NCBI GenBank assembly: GCA_900318815.1
Contig: ONMA01000011.1
Coordinates: 1-64,000, forward strand
Reading direction: 5' to 3'
DNA length: 64,000 nucleotides
From: an uncultured Prevotellaceae bacterium
GTDB lineage: Bacteria > Bacteroidota > Bacteroidia > Bacteroidales > Bacteroidaceae
Below, piece after piece: positions 50,285 through 55,593 of the stretch (within the stretch, counting starts at the first letter, position 1; the number at the start of each line of letters is the position of its first letter). The notes beneath the pieces were generated by a model, which was given only the letters and a program-made list of their open reading frames with translations, was not told the DNA's origin and did not search any database. The translations under genes were made by a program, and so were the position numbers.

Positions 50285-51472
50285 TCAACAGATTTCTGGT
50301 TTCATTTCACGTTTGTATTTCTCAAAATCCTCGCGTTTTCCTTCCAGTTCCAGCTTACGATAGAGCTTGTTCCAATAGTAGTTGTTGGCACGCACACGAG
50401 CCTGGTGCATTTTGCAGATAGCTGTAGATCGTTGATAGATGGTATTTGTGTCGGCAGCATCGTAGTTCTCACCTTGGCACCACGCGCAACCGCTTGCCAC
50501 CTCACAATCAATACACTCACGAGGCGATTGCGTCGTGCGATCAAGTGTCAGGAAAGGGCGTAATTTATTTTTATTTATACCATCTCGTACATTGCCTATA
50601 ATGATTGGCTTCTTTGAGCGTAGCGAATAACCTGCAAAGCGTGTGCAGGGATAGAAGTTACCAGTAGCATCTACTGATAGCATCATGCCTGCACCACACC
50701 AGTTCTGATTGTCTCTTAGAGGATCAAGCGGCTTTCCTATATCTTCAGAAAACAAGGAGCATGTACATTTGGCATAGAAATCATTGTCAATGATTGTATC
50801 GGCAAGTTTCAATAATTGTTGTAAGAATATATCATCATCGCCATCTTTCCAAACGTTTTCGAAGACGGTATTTATATGTATTTTATGTATCCCCAAAGCA
50901 TATAAATGCATAACACTTTGGCAAATGTAGGGAATATCATCAGAACTAATAGTAACTTTGGTTCCCTCATCAGGAAATTGTTCAAGCCACAAAGGAATAT
51001 TTCTTACAACATCATGGTATGATCCACGTCCTCCATGCTTATATATACGATTCAAATCGTGTTTGGCGGCATCTCCGTCAATAGTGATGCCAATACTGAG
51101 ATGCGACAAATTCTTGTTAATAAAATTTTGCACTTTTTCATCGTGATAGTTAATGCCATTTGTTGTGAAACTAAAACGATAATTATTAAACCAATGATGA
51201 TTTTTCTTAAACATCTCCTTTTTCAGATAATCGCATATTAGGTCTATTAGTTCTATTTCCAGAAAAGGCTCCCCACCTATAAAATCCCAAACGACACCGC
51301 CGTATTGTTGCATCCGTTTATCGGATAGGATAAAGTCAATGGCTTGTTTTGCTACCTCGAATGACATTCGCTCATTTGAGTTCTTTCCAACAAGATAGCA
51401 ATATCTACAAGCCAATTGACAGTCTTTCGTTACAATAAAGGTGATGTCAGCCCATGCATCTTTCTCGTTCAT
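50285..51472 (-). CDS. Radical SAM/SPASM peptide maturase, CXXX-repeat target type
   Basis: A 395-aa enzyme from ATG 51472, MNEKDAWADITFIVTKDCQL. Cys18, Cys22 and Cys25 in 'CQLACRYCYL' bind the SAM cluster. 'VVWDFIGGEPFLEIELIDLI' is the GGEP SAM-binding motif. The SPASM domain carries further cysteines ('NWCGAGMMLSVDATGNFYPCTRF', 'ECIDCEVASGCAWCQGE', 'STAICKMHQ'). Such enzymes install thioether or carbon links in cysteine-rich peptides. Frame extension upstream to 51685 would read through the precursor gene in another frame and is rejected. It starts 13 bases after the precursor stop. Predicted substrate: the CXXX peptide next door. Confidence 0.9.
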   Translation of the reverse strand: MNEKDAWADITFIVTKDCQLACRYCYLVGKNSNERMSFEVAKQAIDFILSDKRMQQYGGVVWDFIGGEPFLEIELIDLICDYLKKEMFKKNHHWFNNYRFSFTTNGINYHDEKVQNFINKNLSHLSIGITIDGDAAKHDLNRIYKHGGRGSYHDVVRNIPLWLEQFPDEGTKVTISSDDIPYICQSVMHLYALGIHKIHINTVFENVWKDGDDDIFLQQLLKLADTIIDNDFYAKCTCSLFSEDIGKPLDPLRDNQNWCGAGMMLSVDATGNFYPCTRFAGYSLRSKKPIIIGNVRDGINKNKLRPFLTLDRTTQSPRECIDCEVASGCAWCQGENYDAADTNTIYQRSTAICKMHQARVRANNYYWNKLYRKLELEGKREDFEKYKREMKPEIC

Positions 51473-51485
51473 TTTTCCATAATAA

Positions 51486-51848
51486 TTAGCGAGTACTTTT
51501 GAGCTTCTTGCAAGTTGTACCACAGGAGTTTTTACAAGTTGAGCTGCAAGATCCAGAACATGATCCCGAGCAAGTTTTTGTACATTTGCCTGTACACGTT
51601 GTAGAACATGTTGAATAACATGTAGAAGAGCAAGAACCTTTGCAGCCTGTCTTGCACCCGTCAGAACAGCTATTCTCGCATCCACCAGAACAATCGGAAC
51701 AGCCTGATCCTGTTATATCTTCAATCTTGTCGCATGATATCAACGCTCCTGAACCAAGTATCGTAAATCCCAAGATAGGCAATATGCCTTTTGCTGCCTG
51801 CTTGAAGAATTCTCTTCTAGAAAGAATGTTCTTTTTTCCTTTTTCCAT
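51486..51848 (-). CDS. CXXX-repeat precursor peptide with Tat lipoprotein leader
   Basis: A 120-aa protein from ATG 51848 (the upstream frame to 51878 lacks support). Residues 10-16, SRREFFK, form a twin-arginine motif, followed by the hydrophobic stretch GILPILGFTILGSGALIS and lipobox LISC (Cys39). Cys50 and Cys53 follow, then a cysteine every fourth residue through Cys113: 16 in perfect CXXX register (SGGC, ENSC, SDGC... GTTC). The X residues are mainly Ser, Thr, Gly and Lys. It ends KKLKSTR. This is the expected substrate of the radical SAM enzyme. Tat export implies that modification and folding occur in the cytoplasm before transport. The activity of the product is unknown. Confidence 0.9.
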   Translation of the reverse strand: MEKGKKNILSRREFFKQAAKGILPILGFTILGSGALISCDKIEDITGSGCSDCSGGCENSCSDGCKTGCKGSCSSTCYSTCSTTCTGKCTKTCSGSCSGSCSSTCKNSCGTTCKKLKSTR

Positions 51849-51869
51849 AAATAATGATAAAAGTATGAA

Positions 51870-51903
51870 GTGTGCCATTCATACAATACGTATACTGGCA
51901 CAC
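51870..51903 (-). promoter_or_regulatory. Hairpin upstream of the precursor gene
   Basis: GTGTGCCA (51870-51877) pairs with TGGCACAC (51896-51903). On the minus strand it is followed by TTCATACTTTTATC. It may be a partial terminator or mRNA processing site raising precursor levels. No consensus promoter was found in the gap. Confidence 0.45.
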
Positions 51904-51918
51904 TCCGAATTTGGTGAT

Positions 51919-52293
51919 TTAATCTTCCTCTTCCTCATCCTCATCTTCGTAGCGAGTATGATTCTTCTTCTTTGTAGTTTTAATGGATTTTAATGGCACA
52001 TAAAACTTAGTGGTCGACGGAGTGTAAATGCCTAATGTGACACCTCCAATCAAATAATCCAAAAATGTTATTTGATGCTTCACCTTGTAATCTGTAGCTC
52101 CTTCTACATAGTCTTTACCTCGGAATTCCCCTTCGCCAATCAAGCCACTGATGAAATGCGAATTGTGTACAGTGTTCACTTTTACTGCAGGGGTGCTAGG
52201 CTTCATGTTGCCAACGCATACCGTTGACGAATAGCATGACGAAAGCATCAGTACTACACTTAGGCAAACTGCCAATAATGTGTTTTTTTTCAT
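51919..52293 (-). CDS. Bor-family-like lipoprotein with acidic tail
   Basis: A 124-aa protein from ATG 52293, MKKNTLLAVCLSVVLMLSSC, with lipobox LSSC. 'TVHNSHFISGLIGEGEF' and 'LDYLIGGVTLGIYTPSTTKFYVPL' match the Bor protein of phage lambda and its bacterial relatives, outer-membrane lipoproteins linked in phage to serum resistance. The C terminus ends in DEDEEEED encoded by GAA/GAG/GAT repeats, absent from Bor itself. It lies in the gap between the poly-Glu protein and the CXXX precursor, all on one strand. The upstream frame to 52344 is unlikely. Confidence 0.75.
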   Translation of the reverse strand: MKKNTLLAVCLSVVLMLSSCYSSTVCVGNMKPSTPAVKVNTVHNSHFISGLIGEGEFRGKDYVEGATDYKVKHQITFLDYLIGGVTLGIYTPSTTKFYVPLKSIKTTKKKNHTRYEDEDEEEED

Positions 52294-52361
52294 AAACTTG
52301 TAATTTAAATAGTTAATAATTAAAAATGCCTCTAATGAGAACAAACAATTCTATAACAATT

Positions 52362-52994
52362 TTAATCTTCTTCTTCCTCTTCTTCTTCCTCTTCTTCTTC
52401 CTCTTCTTCTTCCTTAGAAGAGTTTTTAGATTTGTTCAGAAATTTCCGAAGAGCAGAATGTAATTCTTGATAAGTTAAAAGAAGTCGTGCTTCCAAACCT
52501 GCGGCACCAAGCCCTTGAATACCCGTAAAACGCAGTTGACACAATTCGTTGCCTGTGGTGTCTTTGATATAAATACGACCAAATATGGTGATACCACCGT
52601 CTTTTTGTGAACCAAAAGGAACTAAACTTTTTAGAGAATTGCCTAAATTAATTGTCTTAACTTTAATTGTTACTTTGTATTTTGTTTCGCTTGTTGAATC
52701 TGCACTGAATTTCAAGTTTGTACTTTTTTTGTTGAATCGCTTGATGAAATCTTTGTGTGCCATGTTTTGAGCGACCTCCCATCTTGCTTCATACTTGGAT
52801 CCCTTTTGTTCAACAAAATCTTCAAGTGACATATCTTTATCTTCAATCTCGGCAGAATCGTAATCAAATTCGACAACAGCTTTTGCAGACTTGCTAAAGA
52901 TAGAGACATCGCCGGTCTTTAAGGTAATAATACTTTTGGCTGAAAGTAATATTGTAAAAGATACGGAAATTAATAGACACAATACTTTTTTCAT
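52362..52994 (-). CDS. Exported hypothetical protein with poly-glutamate tail
   Basis: A 210-aa protein with a signal peptide (MKKVLCLLISVSFTILLSAK). The mature part has regular beta-strand patterns ('YKVTIKVKTINLGNSLKSLVPFG', 'GGITIFGRIYIKDTTGNELCQLRFTG') and no recognised domain. It ends KEEE..., fourteen Glu residues and Asp, from a GAA/GAG microsatellite that could vary in length. It is the first gene after the 360-base structured RNA and probably heads the operon leading to the CXXX peptide. Function unknown. Confidence 0.7.
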   Translation of the reverse strand: MKKVLCLLISVSFTILLSAKSIITLKTGDVSIFSKSAKAVVEFDYDSAEIEDKDMSLEDFVEQKGSKYEARWEVAQNMAHKDFIKRFNKKSTNLKFSADSTSETKYKVTIKVKTINLGNSLKSLVPFGSQKDGGITIFGRIYIKDTTGNELCQLRFTGIQGLGAAGLEARLLLTYQELHSALRKFLNKSKNSSKEEEEEEEEEEEEEEED

Positions 52995-53064
52995 TATGTT
53001 TCCTTATTTTACGCTTCCTGAACTCCCCAAATTCAGCGTTAATACTCAGTTTAGGTCTGGAAAT

Positions 53065-53424
53065 AAAAAAAGACGTGGGAGTTTGTTTCTCCGCGCCTAT
53101 CCCTGACCTCTGGGCCTTCGCATTGCCTCTTTCCAAGGATAAGCAACGCAAGCCAGCCCACGCCGAGTGATATTATATAGTTCGGCACAAACGTTCACCA
53201 TCAAGATACAATGATAGCAACGAACGGTCGGAATATAATACACCCACGCAGACGCTTCAGTTGCATTACCTCTGTGGAAAGATTCTAAGTTGCGAAGTTA
53301 GAGGTCACAGATAGTAACGTCCGAAAACGTCCTTTCCCTCGGGCTGTCCTTACAAATGGGGTTCTCAGCCTTCGGATTCCATCGATGTTATGACCCGCCC
53401 TGCCACTAAGTGACTGGCTTGGTC
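53065..53424 (-). ncRNA. Structured ~360-nt RNA with own promoter and terminator
   Basis: Minus-strand transcript inferred from the consensus promoter at 53460-53430 and a terminator at 53097-53065 (GGAG...CTCC stem, seven U). Internal helices include AAGCCAG near 53418 with CTGGCTT near 53150, a long arm around GTATTATAT/ATATAATATCAC (53165-53245), and GCGTTGC/GCAATGC (53120-53145). No ORF fits. It does not match tmRNA, RNase P, SRP RNA, cobalamin or other motifs I can recall. It may be a free RNA or a leader with an attenuator 70 bases before the 210-aa gene. Confidence 0.6.
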
Positions 53425-53429
53425 GGTTG

Positions 53430-53460
53430 CAAAAATAGAAAGAAAAAATGAAACAGCAAA
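53430..53460 (-). promoter_or_regulatory. Promoter of the structured RNA / CXXX operon
   Basis: On the minus strand TTTG (53460-53457), 19 bases, TATTTTTG (53437-53430): exact consensus. Confidence 0.75.
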
Positions 53461-53537
53461 GAAATTGTCTGAAAATTTTTCAAAATGGAACAAGATTACA
53501 AATCTTTTCAACAATTTTGGGAGGAAAAAGAGGGGAA

Positions 53538-53570
53538 AAGTGAAGAAAACGGTGGAATTATTTGGAAATT
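53538..53570. repeat. Toxin-cassette boundary repeat B, copy 1
   Basis: AAGTGAAGAAAACGGTGGAA and the next 13 bases match 54305-54337 with two or three mismatches. Each copy lies on the 3' side of a toxin gene. Confidence 0.65.
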
Positions 53571-53588
53571 GCCGATGGCGGCTCTATT

Positions 53589-53993
53589 TTACAATTGCTT
53601 GACCATCTCGCACAGTTTGATTATTTCCATGCGTGGGAACTCCAAACCAATAAGAACGTTGTAGTGGTGATCATCCGTTACGATGTATTTGGCATCTCCT
53701 GCTACAGCACAGTCAACAAACTTGTCATCGTCGGGGTCATCTATAACGACTTTAAAGCGATAGAACGGCGTAATAAATTCTGTATAGGGATTGTTGATAA
53801 TCACATCAAGAGCCAACCGGGCAAAATTATGGTTTGTCTTTCTTTCAAGAATCTCTTCGTATTCTTCCAAGATTTCATTGGACACACACAAATGATTGCG
53901 ACCGTCCAAAAAAGAAAGCCACAACTCATGGTATCGGCTACGGCGCGATATACATTGTATAAGACTATTGGTGTCAACAACGAGGCGTGCCAT
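53589..53993 (-). CDS. PIN-domain toxin (VapC-like, COG1569 type)
   Basis: A 134-aa protein from ATG 53993: MARLVVDTNSLIQCISRRSR. Asp7 and the later acidic residues in 'NEILEEYEEIL', 'DPDDDKFVDCAVAG' and 'IVTDDHHY' form the PIN nuclease site. These toxins cleave RNA. The start follows the antitoxin stop by two bases; a TTG at 53999 would overlap it. The 'putative toxin-antitoxin PIN' subgroup fits better than classical VapC. All catalytic acids seem present. Confidence 0.87.
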   Translation of the reverse strand: MARLVVDTNSLIQCISRRSRYHELWLSFLDGRNHLCVSNEILEEYEEILERKTNHNFARLALDVIINNPYTEFITPFYRFKVVIDDPDDDKFVDCAVAGDAKYIVTDDHHYNVLIGLEFPRMEIIKLCEMVKQL

Positions 53994-53995
53994 AT

Positions 53996-54211
53996 TCAAC
54001 GTACATGTAAGTCTTCGTGTGCAATCTTGTCCAATGCTTCTTGGTCAAGAATCCCCTCATCCCATAGACGATCCGCTTCCGCATCAAGTTGTTTCTGGAA
54101 ATATTGTGTCAGCACCAATTGAATCTCTTTCGCATAGTCTTCACTGTTATTAAATGAAAAGAGCTTCAAAAGATGCTTCTGTGTCGGATTCAATGCTACT
54201 GCCTGTGTCAT
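53996..54211 (-). CDS. Antitoxin of PIN toxin module
   Basis: A 71-aa acidic, helical protein, MTQAVALNPTQKHLLKLFSF, with no recognised DNA-binding fold. It precedes the PIN toxin gene with stop and start almost touching, the normal antitoxin position. Its promoter (54260-54291) is nearly identical to that of the next cassette. Assigned as antitoxin by position and size. Confidence 0.7.
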   Translation of the reverse strand: MTQAVALNPTQKHLLKLFSFNNSEDYAKEIQLVLTQYFQKQLDAEADRLWDEGILDQEALDKIAHEDLHVR

Positions 54212-54238
54212 AATAGTTCTTTGTTGATGTAAAACTCC

Positions 54239-54312
54239 GCCCTGCTACGGGTACGGTGACAAAGATACGAACTTTCCTTGGAACGGCCAAAGGAAAATAA
54301 GAAAAAGTGAAG
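54239..54312 (-). promoter_or_regulatory. Cassette promoter repeat A, copy 1
   Basis: A 74-base block about 95 percent identical to 55246-55319. On the minus strand it holds TTTG (54291-54288), 20 bases, TATCTTTG (54267-54260). An inverted repeat TTTCCTTGG / CCAAAGGAAA (54273-54296) lies within the spacer, a likely operator for the antitoxin. Confidence 0.75.
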
Positions 54313-54337
54313 AAAACAGTGGAATTATTTGGAAGTT
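54305..54337. repeat. Toxin-cassette boundary repeat B, copy 2
   Basis: Matches 53538-53570 and directly adjoins promoter repeat A, so A and B meet at the junction of the two cassettes. Confidence 0.65.
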
Positions 54338-54339
54338 AC

Positions 54340-54384
54340 AAAAAAAACTTTCTCACGTACATGCCTGTGTACGTGAGAAAGTTT
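54340..54384 (-). terminator. Terminator of the GNAT cassette
   Basis: A perfect 17-bp stem (54345-54361 / 54368-54384, six-base loop) is followed on the minus strand by eight T residues. Confidence 0.88.
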
Positions 54385-54430
54385 CAGCTTATCACTGTAT
54401 TATCAGTATCTGTATTGTTTGATTCCGTTT

Positions 54431-55039
54431 TTATGATACGTCTTCCTCATCGTCCCATATCAGGTCTTTTGCATATAGTGTCATGTACATGCGTAACGTG
54501 TCCTTATATGGTTTCTTCACCTCATTGGCGGTGAACCCACAACGTTCATAGAACCCAACGGCACTATACTCCTTTGTGGCAAGGGCTTCCACGGTGAGGA
54601 ACTGGCAACCTGCGAAAGTTTGTGAACGGGCCTGAAGCGCAATTTCCCTTATGATGAAATTACCAATACCCATCCCTCGCCATTTCTTTTGCACAGCGAG
54701 GTAAGCTATATCAAGAGCGGGATACCGGGGCTTTGAGTAGAAAGTGTCTTCATAGTTCCAATCTACACTTGGGATTCCTGTTAGTGATATTCCCGTCTGT
54801 AGTTCTTCTTTGTCATCAGAATCCAAATCAAGGGAATCAAAGCTCAATGCGAAAATGGCCACCAACTCCCCTTTATACAGCGTTGCGTAGGGAACACAAT
54901 AATGGTTCTCTACGCTTAGCCGAAAATCACCTCGGATAAAATTATCCATTGTCTCAATGCCAGAGCAAAAGTCGTTGAGACAAGTGAAATCCTTTAGAGG
55001 GACTGATACTAATTCATTTAAAAATGCACTCCCTCCCAT
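54431..55039 (-). CDS. GNAT-family N-acetyltransferase (probable toxin)
   Basis: A 202-aa protein starting MGGSAFLNELVSVPLKDFTC. The acetyl-CoA loop 'KKWRGMGIGNFIIRE' (RGMGIG at 121-126) and 'SAVGFYERCGFT' near the C terminus define GNAT. Size and the paired upstream small gene resemble acetyltransferase toxins (TacT/AtaT-like) that modify aminoacyl-tRNA, but housekeeping acetyltransferases look similar. Its start overlaps the preceding small gene by 22 bases. It shares promoter and boundary repeats with the adjacent PIN cassette, which supports the toxin view. Confidence 0.8.
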   Translation of the reverse strand: MGGSAFLNELVSVPLKDFTCLNDFCSGIETMDNFIRGDFRLSVENHYCVPYATLYKGELVAIFALSFDSLDLDSDDKEELQTGISLTGIPSVDWNYEDTFYSKPRYPALDIAYLAVQKKWRGMGIGNFIIREIALQARSQTFAGCQFLTVEALATKEYSAVGFYERCGFTANEVKKPYKDTLRMYMTLYAKDLIWDDEEDVS

Positions 55040-55197
55040 TTCATTCTTCCGAATTTCTTATCCAATTCTCTCCATCTGCGCATCACTTCCTTTTCCTTTT
55101 CATTTGGCTGGCCTGTTACTGCACGACGAAGAGCAGCCCGGATTTCTCTTGAGAACTCGGGGGTGATGGGTTCGCGTGGTGAATATACTCCTAACAT
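55018..55197 (-). CDS. Small partner of GNAT protein (putative antitoxin)
   Basis: A 59-aa protein from ATG 55197, MLGVYSPREPITPEFSREIR, rich in Arg and Glu with helical pattern. The frame extends upstream to 55245, into the promoter block, and is rejected. It has no recognised family. It overlaps the acetyltransferase gene by 22 bases and follows promoter repeat A at 49 bases, the position of the antitoxin in the sister cassette. Confidence 0.6.
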   Translation of the reverse strand: MLGVYSPREPITPEFSREIRAALRRAVTGQPNEKEKEVMRRWRELDKKFGRMKWEGVHF

Positions 55198-55245
55198 AAT
55201 AGTTCCTCCTAACTGTTTTGTACAAATCGCTGATCTAAGAGTCAT

Positions 55246-55319
55246 GCCCTGCTACGGGCACGGTGACAAAGATACGAATTTTCCTTGGAACGGCCAAAGG
55301 AAAACAAGAAAAAGTGAAG
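55246..55319 (-). promoter_or_regulatory. Cassette promoter repeat A, copy 2
   Basis: Same block as 54239-54312, including TTTG, spacer inverted repeat and TATCTTTG on the minus strand. It is followed by only a stub of repeat B (AAAGTGAAG). Confidence 0.75.
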
Positions 55320-55324
55320 TTCTT

Positions 55325-55495
55325 GATGAAACATTCGTTCCAGCCTATCGGAGCATAGATGACAGGCTGATGAATTATTCATCACACTTTGATGAATGCT
55401 TCATTACACTGTGATCTCATATTCATTGAGGTGTAATGAAGCATTCGTTGAGGTGGGATGAAACGTCTGCCGGGGTGTAACGGGATATTCGTTGG
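55325..55495. repeat. 20-22 bp interspersed repeat cluster, second locus
   Basis: Units such as GATGAATGCTTCATTACAC and inverted GTGTAATGAAGCATTCGTTG. Same family as 31232-31424. It fills most of the 363-base gap before the metalloprotease gene. Confidence 0.55.
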
Positions 55496-55510
55496 AAAGG
55501 AGGGCGATGA

Positions 55511-55593
55511 AGGCACTCTATTCGAGGTCGTTGGCAGCAGACGTTATTCGATAAGGCACTCTATTCCAGATCGTTGGCGGCAGACGTTATGCG
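55511..55593. repeat. 43-base tandem duplication at the metalloprotease 3' end
   Basis: AGGCACTCTATTC... at 55511-55550 repeats 55554-55593 with a few changes. The second copy includes the stop codon and last ten codons of the metalloprotease; the first is outside the gene. Confidence 0.75.

Noticed and set aside
51473..51685. N-terminal extension of the radical SAM gene
   Set aside because: It reads the precursor gene in another frame, and its sequence does not resemble radical SAM N termini.
53065..53424. tmRNA, RNase P RNA or cobalamin riboswitch
   Set aside because: The universal core sequences of each (tag ORF and CCA end; GAGGAAAGTCC; B12 box) are not present.
54238..54342. Integron attC site
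   Set aside because: The shared blocks hold a promoter and boundary repeat, not the paired R and L boxes of attC, and no integrase is in the window.
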